Below, piece after piece: positions 44,205-54,830 of a stretch of DNA of 64,000 nt. Under the pieces are notes generated by a model, which was not told where the DNA came from, made no database searches, and saw nothing but the letters and a program-made list of their open reading frames with translations. The DNA comes from Proteles cristata cristata (lineage: Eukaryota > Chordata > Mammalia > Carnivora > Hyaenidae), in contig JAESUZ010005115.1 in NCBI GenBank assembly GCA_017311185.1, positions 124,001 to 188,000 of the forward strand. Reading direction: 5' to 3'. The translations under genes were made by a program, and so were the position numbers. Numbering within the stretch: position 1 is the first letter of the stretch; the number at the start of each line of letters is the position of its first letter.

Positions 44205-44600
44205 TGAATCTTGATTGAACTCGTTGCACTAGCCAGGCAATCAGCACCCTTCACGGGCTGCCTCCAACCTTCTTCCGGTTTCTGTCTACAGCTTCTCCTC
44301 CACGTTCCTTATACCTCACCCTTTCCTAATCCATTCCTGTGTTCCTGCTTCTGCTGGTAGCGTTACCTATGAGGCATGCTTCGAGACTCAGCCCAAAGGA
44401 GCTTCGAAATCCCCCGAGAGGGGTCCTCTGTTTTGGTAACGCTTGGGAAATTTGCCCAAAATAGTGCTTGTTAAGTTATAATTACTTGGTGGCATGTTCA
44501 TTTCTTCCATTAGACCGGGAGCCCTTCCAGAGCAGCAACCATATTTTGCATGTTCCTGCTTTTGTTAACCAACCAGGGAAGTGCCTGGTCCTTTGAAGGG
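44205..44600 (+). repeat. L2 LINE 3' fragment
   Basis: 'cctttcctaatccattcctg', 'tattaggt'-free variant of 'tagaccgggagcccttccag' and 'agcagcaaccatattttgca' followed by 'agtgcctggtcctttg' follow the L2 3' end. Confidence 0.65.
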
Positions 44601-44639
44601 TTGTGAACGGTCTCACTCAAGCTGCAGTGACCCGTAATG

Positions 44640-44734
44640 CCCACCAGATGGCAGTGTGTGGACATTTTTCCCTTACCAATCAGAAGGGAGCGGAAGGGTT
44701 TATAGCAAGTTGACTTTCATCTCTGTCCTTGCAG
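44640..44734 (+). promoter_or_regulatory. CTCF-like, CCAAT and ETS motif cluster
   Basis: 'ccaccagatggcag' (44641-44654) agrees with the CTCF core at all 14 degenerate positions. Downstream lie 'taccaatcaga' (CCAAT box, 44676-44680), 'gcggaag' (ETS core, 44691-44696) and 'tttatagc' (weak TATA-like, about 44699-44706). 'ctctgtccttgcag' (44721-44734) is a good splice-acceptor match. The cluster is in single-copy DNA right after an L2 end. It could be an insulator or enhancer, or a remnant promoter. Function is inferred only from motifs. Confidence 0.4.
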
Positions 44735-45615
44735 ACAGACAGACGACTATCTGCAGACATCGGGACTTTTGACTGGGCCGAATTCACACTGCTGAATCGG
44801 ACCCTCGGGCAGCCATTGTATTCCCTAGATATCGTTGCTTTCTGAAAATATTCCTCCTCCCTTAGGCTGAGAAAAGGTTATAGTATTTTGTATTCTAGAA
44901 CAGAGGAACTTGGATTTTGAGTTTAATCGTAAAAGGTGCAAAGTGACCATCTTTTCAAAACTCGGAGAAAAAGGCTACCATCACCCACTGATTGCTGCCA
45001 TCCATGGAGGTTCCTTAACCTGCTGCCCACCCCCGTCTGCCAGAACCAGACAGCAAGCCAAAGTCGGAACACAATGGCTTACTTGTGAAGGTTGGGTATT
45101 CCTGGGTTCCTGCCCTCTTCCGGCTTGAGAGCAGGTGGGTCAGGCCAGAAGACCTACAGGTGCCCCAAGCTCATTACCTGTGAACCCTGCATTCAACTGT
45201 GGAGCTCCTCATAGATAAAGGGTTCCCAAGTGGAAGACATCTCCAATCCAAATGAAAAAGGGACAGAAACATCCCCAAAGCAAACATCCCAGACCAAAAA
45301 AGCCCAAAGCCAAGAGGGCCTTACCTTTCTACTTCTTTCCGTGTCTCTCTGTTCACTTCAGTCAGAGAGCACAGGACCCTTTCCCTCTTGGAACTTTGCA
45401 ATCTGCATTTTCTCCATCACCTTCCATGATGCTCTAATTCCTCCAACCTTGTCCTACCCCATGGGCTTCTCTCTCCACTGCAAGAGAAGTGGAATAAGAA
45501 GCAAGAAGATTCTAGAGAGCTCCACTTCTCTCTGCCAAACAAGGCTGTCTTAGTTCTAAGGGCATCCAACTCTGCGCCCCTCTCCTCACAAGGCAAAGGC
45601 TTTGTTCCATAAATA
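44735..45615. other. Unassigned non-coding stretch
   Basis: No gene is supported. A 107-codon plus frame at 45230-45553 has no recognised product. Confidence 0.55.
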
Positions 45616-45619
45616 GTAG

Positions 45620-45875
45620 ATTGGTTAAACCACGGGCTCTGGGATCAGCAGCACACTTGCGTCAAATTCTGGTTCTGTCGCATCCTAACTATATGACTTC
45701 GGGTGAATTGCTTCCCTTCCCGAAATCCTATAAAATGGGGGAAAGTGTTTACATACCTCAGAGGGATCTCATGCCAATTAAATCATAAGGCATGTCAAGT
45801 GTTTGGCACTGTACCGGTGCATGGTGCACTAAATCCGTGTTAGCAATTACCGTTAGCATTAGCAGAGATGCCCTG
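45620..45875 (+). repeat. MIR SINE, near full length
   Basis: 'ggttaaaccacgggctctgg', 'attctggttctgtcgcatcc', 'cttcgggtgaattgcttccc' and 'gtttggcactgtaccggtgc' followed by 'gttagcaattaccgttagc' cover MIR end to end. It is the best MIR in the window. Confidence 0.9.
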
Positions 45876-45989
45876 CAGAAGGCACGTCTTCCCAAAAGTA
45901 ATTCTTGGTATTATCCTCAACGCAGCTTCAGCAACCTCTAAGAACCCAAACCTCTTCATAAATCATGCCATGAGATCTGTGTTGCTTTC

Positions 45990-46230
45990 ATTTATTTATT
46001 TTTTCATTCAGTAGGACTGAGTATATAAGCTGTGGGAGGCTCAGAAGAGGCTGATACAAGGGTGCTTAGACATAGTCTCTCTTTTCAAGGAGCTCACGGA
46101 GTACTGAGTAGAACCACTCGCCAGCTATTACAGTGTAGTGGGATTGGCGCTCTAACATGGTACGTACAAGATCCAACAGAGACAGGGAGTCGGAGCCCCA
46201 ACACTCTTACGTGCTCTAACACTTACCTTC
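45990..46230 (-). repeat. L2 LINE 3' end, antisense
   Basis: 'catttatttattttttcatt' and 'ctcttttcaaggagctcacg' followed by 'tacagtgtagtgggattgg' fit the reverse complement of the L2 terminus. Confidence 0.55.
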
Positions 46231-48322
46231 CTGGCAATGCCTATTGCCAGAAATATTTGCCTTTCCGAGAATGCGTTATGATGGCTCACCTCTCACCTTG
46301 GCACTGACAGTTCTCTCTCAATGGAATGCCTTCCTGCCTGGAAAACGCCTGCTGATCCTCCGTGTCTCTGCCTAAAGGTTGTTATCTGTGAGAAGTCTTC
46401 TCATCTCCGTGAAGGAGACATAGGGACTTCTCCCATTGTCTGTGGTCTCGGTGAAGGTGGAAGCCACAGACTCTTCGTTCACTCCCTAACAACTGACTCA
46501 GTTCCCAATCCAAAGTGCTAGTTAGTAAAGGTGATGCACTAATTGAGCCTGCGCTGATGCTCACCCCATGCAGTGTCACCTGCTACTCAGTCACTACAAG
46601 GAAAGCCAGTAGTGTTCTTCATCTGCTGATCTGATAGGTTACCTGTCCCCGCGTCACGCAGGCCCATAATAAGAAAACTCCACCGCCACAGAAAGGATTC
46701 TAATGCCATCCAAAGTAGCTTTCCCTTTAAATCACACGACACTTGTCCTAGCTTTTCTCTTTGGAACAATGCCAAATTGTGTCCACATTCTCTTCACCAT
46801 AGCAGCCCTTCACGTATATGAAGACATCAGACATTTAGAATATCCATATAAGATCCTCCTGCGTGTTTTTCCCCTTCAAACACATACAGCTAATTAAACC
46901 ATCATTAACATACATTTTTAAAGCACCTAACATATGCTGAGTACTTCTTAGAAGCTTTGTGTGTCATAAATTTAATCCTGATAGCTCCACCTCCCCCCAC
47001 ACACACATACCTTAAGTTTTGACTTGTTTCATCATGTTGGTTTCAGCCTTGTGTTCTAGAAGCTCTAGATAATTTTACAGTTTAGTCCTGTAGTAGAATT
47101 ATTAATATTGCATTAATTGAAAACATGTACCGAACATAACACCAGGCCTCTTTTTAAATCCTTATATTGAACCGAAAAGAAAAACAACCGTCCTGCTTCT
47201 TTACAGGTTTAAGGCTGAACAGAGAGATTCAGCTGTTCCTTATCACCTTCCTAATAGGTGCCAGACACAAGAGACAAGGTTAGCTCAGCCTCCCTCCAAG
47301 GCCAGCTTCCTTTCCTCTACCCCATGCCCTCTCTTTGTGCTAGTCCGCAGTGTTTGCGTTTCATCTTAGTCTGGTGTCTTTTGCAGATTTGGACATTCCT
47401 TCTTCTAGTTAACCTTTCAGGTCATTAATAAAAAGCATTGAGCAGGAAAAAGACTTTGGTCCTTGCCAGAGACTTCTCTCTAGCTTACACAGAGCCGTTT
47501 AGCAATCCCTAGGAGCCACTTGTGTTACCCAACTGTGCAACCAGTGACTATGGCATGACCCTGCTCATATTTGACCGTCTTATGTACGATCACATCACAA
47601 GAGGTCAGGTTCAGTCCATTGCCTAACCTTCCTCATCCTGCTGATTTGCCAATTTAGTGGCACAATAAGGAAGTGTGGTGTGTCTAGCATAACCTGTTTG
47701 TGGTAAATGTGCATTAACTTCTAGTGACAGGTGCCTTTTAACATGCCCACAACAAATCCGTTGTGTAATGATCTGTTCCAAAATTCAGCAGAAACCTAGA
47801 TGAAACTCATACAATTTCCTGTCTTTGGTGCTGATTCCTATGATAAGATACAAAGTAAACCCCTTATTTAAGAGGAGAAAACTTTATGGACTTGCCAATA
47901 TTATCTGTTCTATTGAAAAGCCACCCCACTCACATCCACAGTTGCATTTCAAAGCTCAGTTTGCCAGCAGAATCTTCCATTTCTTTGTTTTTGGTGTGAG
48001 ACCTCACATCCATATTCCACGTATCTTTTCTTCTTCATTGCCTATATGTCATCAGGCAGAGTGGTTGGCTAAATATTCCTAACCCCAAAATGAAAGTCCA
48101 AATCCTCTTTAAAATTGTCTATGAGGCACATCAATCTGATGTCACCTTACAGGAAACTGCTTTCTCCCACAAGTATGTTAAATCCAGAGGACATAGACGG
48201 TGTCTGGTTATCATCATTGTGTTCGAAGTGCCAGGAACACGGTAAGTACTCAGGAAGTATTTGTTATAGCGAATGGGGAGAAGATGGTAAAGAGAATATG
48301 TACATCTTCAAGAGAGGAAATT
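46231..48322. other. Unassigned non-coding stretch
   Basis: About 2 kb has no supported gene. 46300-46380 ('ggaatgccttcctgcctgga') may be an L2 scrap. Frames at 46032-46307 and 47825-48082 show no domain. Confidence 0.5.
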
Positions 48323-48332
48323 CCAAGTATTT

Positions 48333-48523
48333 TTTTATTACCTTTTTTTTTTGAGAGGGAGAAAGAGAGCACAAGTGGGAGAGAGGCAGATAGAGGAGAC
48401 AGAGAATCCGAAGCAGACTCCAGGCTCTGAGCTGTCAGCATGTGGGGCTCGAACTCATGAGCTATGGGATCATGACCTGAGCTGAAGTTGGACACTTAGC
48501 TGACTGAGCCACCCAGCTGTCCC
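48333..48523 (-). repeat. CAN-SINE, antisense, older copy
   Basis: The head at 48523 reads 'gggacagctgggtggctcag' on the minus strand. The middle part is partly deleted ('gtcagcatgtggggctcg') and the body is short. A possible target-site duplication is 'ccaagtatt' (48324-48332) versus 'caaagtatt' (48525-48533). Confidence 0.9.
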
Positions 48524-48699
48524 TCAAAGTATTAAATTCATATTAAAACATGTGTAATTCGTATGAGAACCCTTATAGAAAGCAGATCTGGTCAGAAGAC
48601 TATGGGAAGAATTCCTGAAGATTCCTAGAGGAGAATGGGGAAGCCACAGAGAGGCATAAGACAAGAAAAAAGCAGAAGGGCTGTGGTGCTACCTGGAAA

Positions 48700-48890
48700 C
48701 AAAGGAATAAGCCACGATGTTGGACACAGAGGTGCAAGGTTAAGTCCCTGATGTCCCACTATTAGCTGTTTGCCATTGAATAAGTCTCACACCTTAACAG
48801 AACCCCATTTCCTAACTGATGTAACAGACACAAAAAGCTGCATCTCACAGGAGTGCTGTGAGCATCAAGTATGATAAAGATATAAAAGGA
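48700..48890 (+). repeat. MIR SINE
   Basis: 'aggttaagtccctgatgtcc', 'gccattgaataagtctcaca' and 'aacagaaccccatttcctaa' followed by 'aggagtgctgtgagcatcaa' follow the MIR order. Confidence 0.75.
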
Positions 48891-49324
48891 CACCATCAAC
48901 TCAGTGTCACCTACACCTCAGTCTGCATCGAAGACCTGAACAGAAGAGCACTGGGTTACCAGCACGTACCTAGGGAGGACCAAGAGTCCGTTTCCTAAAC
49001 GTGGACTCAGGCAAACTTGAAATGTGTCTGACTTTGGAGAAACGCTGACCTCCACCAGGTAGAGAAGACAGCACTTACGCAGTTTCAGAGCAGCAGAGAG
49101 ATGAAGCCATACAGCTATTCATCCAGCACCGGGTTCTCTCTCGTCAGCTAAACCTCAGCACATCCTAAACAGAATGTATAAATCTTCTGCAGAGAACCGA
49201 TCATCCCCATTTCTGGTACTGACAGAGAACAGTATCTCCAGCCAGTTGGGCGTGAAATCTGGGCCTTCATGCCAACTCCTCCACCACTCTAAGGGGAGGC
49301 AGTGGAGGGACAGCCCCGAGCTGT
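48891..49324. other. Unassigned non-coding stretch
   Basis: Nothing is recognised here. Confidence 0.55.
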
Positions 49325-49480
49325 CATCCTGAGAAAGCTTTGAACTGCTCCTAGCCCCAGTATTTTCATCTGTCAAATGGAGATGGTACCACCTGCCCCA
49401 CTTCATTTCAGCATTTTATGAGAATCAACAGATTGATGCAAAAGCTTTTGAAAGCTGTAAGATGCTATAAAAAAAATAGA
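49325..49480 (+). repeat. MIR SINE, 3' half
   Basis: 'cagtattttcatctgtcaaa', 'tggagatggtaccacctgcc' and 'gagaatcaacagattgatgc' match the MIR core and 3' part. Confidence 0.75.
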
Positions 49481-50380
49481 TGGTCTTAATAATTGCAGTG
49501 TTATAGGACTCAAGCTGGATGACTGTCTTTCTCTATCCCTTACATAGAAAACGAAGTCTAAAATCTCATATGTAATGGCACCAAGAGATGTTGGTTCAAA
49601 GAAGTGTGACTACCACTTGTATAATTGTTCTACTTGTTCTCTAGCTAAATAGCTTGAATCTATAGAGTTCTGATGCTGAAGAAATTAAGAAAATCATCAC
49701 CACATTAAAGGTGCAAAAATTTTTAAAAAATACGTTAATGAGATGGTGGGAAGTGGACTGACAGTAAAGTAGGTTTGGAAGTGTTTGGGTTCTCTAATTA
49801 AATGGAGCTAATGAGTTTCTCCACTGAGCCTGAGCGCTGGGCTAAACAGTCTAACAAGCCTCAGATTCTGTGATCTCAATAAGGGACGGCCAACTGGCAG
49901 CTGAAAATACCTGTGTCATGGTGTGATTCATCCCTCATGTCTTTCAGTGAAACTTCCCCCCCATCAGAATGCAAGAGCAGGCCATAAGCACTGTGGGGGG
50001 TTGAAGTTCGATCCTCTGGGGTTTTCAGAAGCTATTCAAGGGACCTTAGCACCATGTCACTACGAGGTACAGAGAATCTCCAAGCGGAAGCCACCACGGA
50101 TCGCAATTCAGAGCTGGGAACAAATTGGCAAAATGAAGATGGAAGTGAATTTAATCAACAAGAATTGAGCGTGGAGGTAGGGGGCGGGGTACAGAGGTAG
50201 AAAAGACAAGCCACCACTCTCCTTGTAAAGCTTACAAGCAAGTTGATAATACCTAATAAAAATAAAAGACTTTTGGAACATTCTCAGCATTTCCTGGTAT
50301 CTCCAGATGGAGTCGATCCCTTGACAGAGTTGATGAAGCCATTTATGACATAGTCCAACTTCCCTCTCCATTTCTGGTCA
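49481..50380. other. Unassigned stretch; 49780-49930 repeat-free
   Basis: No gene is supported. The segment 49780-49930 is free of recognisable repeats and could be conserved, with homeobox-type 'taatta'/'ctaatgag' cores. Confidence 0.45.
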
Positions 50381-50384
50381 CGTC

Positions 50385-50965
50385 CCACACTTCTCATCTA
50401 CACATAAGGAGCATGGATGGAGCTTCTCTCGGCCCTCTTGTGTCTTCTTGGGTACCCATCCCTTTGTGTGGGCCACCCCTTCTGCCTGAGAGGCCCCATC
50501 TTTCCCTCTGGACGCGGTCAACGGTCCTTTGTAGGGCCTCGTGGGCTATGAAGTCCTTCCTATGGCTCCATGTCTCCCAATTCCCAAACTCTAAACTCAC
50601 TCCCTCTTCTGGATCTTGGCACTGCTGTCTCTCTCATTCATATCCCTACTCATTTGTCAAGGTCTCCCCTTCAACACAGTTTGGAGAAGCCTTCCTTGAT
50701 ACCTCACCCACATCGAAATTAGGGCTTCATCTGATTTTCTACTAGAATCCTCTCCTCTTCCTTCATAACACTTATCACAGCTTTTAAGTGACTGATAAAC
50801 AAATAATATTTGTGTGTACTCATCTAAAGTACATACACACACAAATGCTCAAGACTATAACTTTGATAAATTTCAAGGGCTGTTTCATTCTTCATTGTAG
50901 ATTCCAGCACTGGTAGATTCCAGTACATAGTGGTACTCAATCAATATTTGTTGAACAAATTCTCT
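50385..50965 (+). repeat. L2 LINE 3' portion
   Basis: 'catatccctactcatttgtc', 'agaagccttccttgatacct', 'ataacacttatcacagcttt' and 'tggtactcaatcaatatttg' followed by 'ttgaacaaat' are clear L2 3' landmarks. Confidence 0.85.
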
Positions 50966-50999
50966 CCTCAAAGTTCTCAGAGCACTTTGGATCATCTTT

Positions 51000-51285
51000 A
51001 AATGTAACACTCATTTCCACAGTAACACAATTACTTATTTGCATACCTCTCCCCACCTCTGTATTTTTGAGCTAATCAAGTCTGGGTGAGACAGACCCCA
51101 GAACATCCTGTATTCGGTAGTATTATAGATCTTATCACCCTGTATCTTAATTAGCATCCATCTGTCTGGCAGCCCCATTGGGCAGGAAAGGATTGTTTAC
51201 CATGATATCCCAGGTGCCTAACACTGTGTCTGGTGCACAAACCTAACACTGTGTCTGGCTTTTAAGAGAATGAATGAAAGAATAA
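51000..51285 (+). repeat. L2 LINE 3' end with internal duplication
   Basis: 'gtatcttaattagcatccat', 'ttgggcaggaaaggattgtt' and 'caggtgcctaacactgtgtc' mark an L2 terminus. 'cctaacactgtgtctgg' occurs twice, at 51218-51234 and 51242-51258, as a local tandem duplication of the 'cctagcacagtgcctgg' motif. The tail is 'gaatgaatgaaag'. Confidence 0.8.
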
Positions 51286-52109
51286 AATTTCTTTCCCTAT
51301 TTTCTCCTGACCTTCCAAGTACTCTTCAAATGTTGGAGGAATATTATGTTCCAGCACTCCGGTGTCTCATACACCTCCTGTGCATGTGTTTCCTACTTGG
51401 AACACATCCAATAAAACCTATAAAACTTCAGCTTTACAGAATAGATGCACAACAAGGGCATTAACTTCCTTGAAAAAAATTTTTTTTCTCTACAAAATGA
51501 TGGAAAGAACTGTAGGCATGAAATTCCTCCCTCCCCCTCATGCAATGAGTTTAATGTAACGCATGATTTGTCAAAAAGTGCTATTGGTTAAGTTTCCACG
51601 GAGAGGCCTATTCTGTAAAGCTTGATGTAATCCGGCAAATTGTCATTTACATCCAGGTAGGAACCGGCTGGTACCACGTCCTCCGCAATCACTGTGCCTG
51701 CTTGGGTATGTCCATGCCACACCAACCCAGCCCAAGAATAGGGCCAAGCTGTGAAGGGGGTGCCATGCTGCATTGGACAAGGAAGCTGTCAGAACAAGAG
51801 GAAATGAGCGAGAATATAAAGCATTTGCAGGGGACATGATAGCCTATCCAAAGACCTGAGTACTAACTGCCCAGTTAGACTTTTTGTATGGGTCTTAGAA
51901 GAAAGGCTCAAGGTGAGGGTTTGATTTATTTTGGTAGAAGGAAAAACTGATTAACAGAGACGTACAGAAGAGAATGGGCTTCCATGGCAGAGACTGACTT
52001 CCCAGACGCTGGACGGTACAAGACCAGAATAAGAGAGCAATGAGACCTGTGCTGTGGGAGATATTTAAGCATCTGATTTGAGAATGGAGAGAGGGGTAAA
52101 GAAGTAATG
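51286..52109. other. Unassigned non-coding stretch
   Basis: No gene or named repeat is recognised. Confidence 0.55.
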
Positions 52110-52330
52110 AATACTAACGGCCAACACTGATGGAGTCAGGTACGCTGCCAAGGCATTTAATCCCCCACAACATCCTAAATTGTGAGGGCACTCTTATCAC
52201 CCCTCCCCCCATTTCCCAGATGCACAGGCCGAGGCACACAAAGCTGAAGAATGTGTGCAAGGCTACCAAACCGAGGGTGACATCAGGATCCAAGCCATGG
52301 CTCATCCGACTCCACCGCCAATGTTTTTAA
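52110..52330 (-). repeat. MIR SINE, antisense
   Basis: 'aatcccccacaacatcctaa', 'cccatttcccagatgcacag' and 'gccgaggcacacaaagctga' followed by 'ccgagggtgacatcaggatc' follow antisense MIR. Confidence 0.8.
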
Positions 52331-53285
52331 CTGCAAAGACTACTTAAGTCCCATGCCTGTCTAATATTCTTGGACTCTATGAATATTGAGATATCAAGAA
52401 AACAATCAATAGGCCATCTGAAATATAACTAATGGAGCGGAGTCCTTCACCTTCTCCTTTCTCTTTGTCCTCCAATGTAATTCCTATGCTTGTGGACACA
52501 GAGCCTCTAACTGGGTTTCAAGTTTCCTGTGTGTTTCTGTGTATGTGTGTGCATAGATCTGACAGGGCTAGTTCATTTCAAGTAACCAAGTATGTCTTTG
52601 GACAGCTCTTGTCAAGATCCAATAGAAGAGCCAATTCCAAAAATATGTTCCTTTAGTGGTTTTTTAGGGTTCTCTGCTCTGCACGGATTGACAATGTGGT
52701 AACAAGAAACATTCCGGAGACTGGATTTAATGCAACCATATGCTAGACAGAATGAGAACCCATATTGCAGCAGACCAGCCGGTACATTTCCATGTTAACA
52801 GAAGCTTGATTGCAAATTACATTTAGTCTCAACAGCTCAGTTCACTGCACACAGACGCCATGGGGGACTGTAAAGTTAGCGAGATGTGGGGGAGTACAAC
52901 TAACATTTTTTTTTGAAAAAAAAAAAAATCCTTCAGCTGATAGAATGCCAAGGAGCATCAGCGCTGATGCTGAAAAGAAAATGCTGCTATATTTGTTTTG
53001 CCAGGAAAGGAAAAATAATCATTGTCGCGAGTTGTTAGTCAAATTATGAATACGAGCTCGGCTGGTAATTGTCTGATAATACAAACAGTGATATTAGGGC
53101 TGTCAGAGACTGCGTGTGCTGTTTGACAGCTAACATGTACATGCTCTCTGAACGAGGAGTTGGTTCACTGATTCCACAAGTCAGGCAGACAGAAGGGCGG
53201 CTGAGAGGAGAATATCCCCAGGATCCTGGCCCCATGTCGAGGACTGGATCTGGGTCAGCTTCCCGAAGTGTGGTCAGCATCTGCC
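52331..53285. other. Unassigned stretch; 52800-53170 possibly conserved
   Basis: No repeat is recognised. The block 52960-53150 has an unusual number of intact CpG dinucleotides for this window ('cgcgag', 'acgagctcgg') and TGACAG/CTGTCA cores, as seen in developmental enhancers. No coding is supported. Confidence 0.4.
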
Positions 53286-53289
53286 CCAT

Positions 53290-53520
53290 GCAGGGGAGGG
53301 TCTGTGGGGTGTGGAAAGAACCCGATAGGGGCTGAGTTACAGGTCTGTCTCCCGCTTACTGTGCAACCCCAGGTAGGTCATTTAACTTCTGTGGACCTCA
53401 GCTTCTCCACTTGTAAAATGGGGAATGATAATTCTTGACCAGGTCCTTCTCCCAAGAGTATTGTGAAGATCAGCTGAGTACAGTGAACAGTTCTCTATAA
53501 ATGGCGGGGCTGTAAGTTAT
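53290..53520 (+). repeat. MIR SINE
   Basis: 'cccgcttactgtgcaacccc', 'aggtaggtcatttaacttct' and 'gtggacctcagcttctccac' followed by 'ttgtaaaatggggaatgata' match MIR very well. Confidence 0.9.
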
Positions 53521-53779
53521 CTTCTTGGCTGGGTTTCTTTTTGTTCCCATTTTAAGAGCTGAGCTGAAATGATTTCTTGTCCATTTTCTCATGGTTGGAG
53601 CAGAATTACTTCATCTAGATATAAGCACCTTTGAGTTAGAATGATCCATCTCCTTCCTTCTGAAGAGTCTGGCCACAGGGCACCTCTCACCTACAGCACA
53701 CCCCGGCTCCTTTGTCACATGCTCTCCTCCTACGGAAGCTGGAGGCTTTCAGCAAGGCAAGTCAGGTAGGCACAACGCC
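53521..53779. other. Unassigned non-coding stretch
   Basis: Nothing is recognised here. Confidence 0.5.
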
Positions 53780-54150
53780 GTTATTATTTCCATACCCCCG
53801 TTCTCCACACAACTGTGGTGGAGACATACCTGTTCTCCCCTTGGCTTCTAATTCCCAGAACCCCTTGCAGTTAAGTGTGGCCATCTAGCTAGATTCTGGC
53901 CAAAGAAACATGAGTGGGAATGAAGCACACAACTTCCCAGCCTTACCTTTAAAACCACCTGTGCATACATGACCCATCTTTGTTCTCTGTCTCCATTCGG
54001 CAGCTGAGTGGCAGACAGGGGCTGAGAGAGGACAGAGCCAGGCATGGAAGGAATCTGGGCCCCTGCATGACTGCCTGGAGGAGAACTCCCTCCAACCTGC
54101 ACTGGACTCTAATGTGAATAAGAAATATTGAGTAATGAATAAAAATGAAG
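53780..54150. repeat. Old interspersed repeat, family not named
   Basis: 'gattctggccaaagaaacat', 'cctttaaaaccacctgtgca', 'ctgcatgactgcctggagga' and 'tgtgaataagaaatattgag' follow a common mammalian repeat ('tggccaatggga... cctttaaaacc... ctgaatgactgcgtgga... gtgagcaagaaataaact'), possibly LTR-derived. I cannot name it. Confidence 0.5.
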
Positions 54151-54190
54151 CCTACCATCCTAATTGGCTGGTTGTTAAAATAGCCAGCCT

Positions 54191-54419
54191 TGGGGCGCTT
54201 GGGTGGCTCAGTTGGTTGAGCGTCCCACTTTGGCTCAGGTCATGATCTCATGGTTCGTGGGTTCAAGCCCCGCGTCGGGCTCTGTGCTGACAGCTAGCTC
54301 AGAGCCTGGAGCCTGTTTCAGATTCTGTGTCTCCCTCTCTCTGTCACTTTCCCGTGCTCACACTGTCTCTCTCTCAGAAACAAATTAAAAAAAAAAAAAC
54401 AACATTAAAAAAATTAAAC
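54191..54419 (+). repeat. CAN-SINE
   Basis: This is a full-length element with 'ggggcgcttgggtggctcag', B-box 'gggttcaagcccc', 'agctagctcagagcctggag' and a tail of A-runs. The target-site duplication 'tagccagcct' is exact at 54181-54190 and 54420-54429. Confidence 0.96.
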
Positions 54420-54439
54420 TAGCCAGCCTCCCTTAAAAT

Positions 54440-54830
54440 CCAAATAATCACCTATTCTATCTCACTACAGTATGTACCTTGTTACCAGAAATCCAGTCAG
54501 CTACTCCTCAGACACTCCCTGAACACTTTCACACCTCCAAGCCTTTGCATACATGGCGATCTTTCCCCCTGCCCCTTTACTACAACGGCATTTGTCTACC
54601 GAGCAAACTCCTACTTCAGGGTCCAGCTCTGAAGCCCCTCCCAGGTGCAATTAACCACTCTCTCCCGTGAGCTTTTACAGACTTGTACATGCTCCTTATT
54701 CAATTACAGTGGAATTATGGTCTATGTACATCTCCCTCCTCCTGAGGCAGGAACCCTGTCTTCTTCAAACCTTTACTATTCAGTAAGTCAGTCTGAGAAA
54801 GTACCCTATTATCTTTTGCCTCTGTTTTCT
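54440..54830 (+). repeat. L2 LINE 3' portion
   Basis: 'ccaagcctttgcatacatgg', 'caaactcctacttcagggtc' and 'gaggcaggaaccctgtcttc' match the L2 3' order. Confidence 0.8.
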
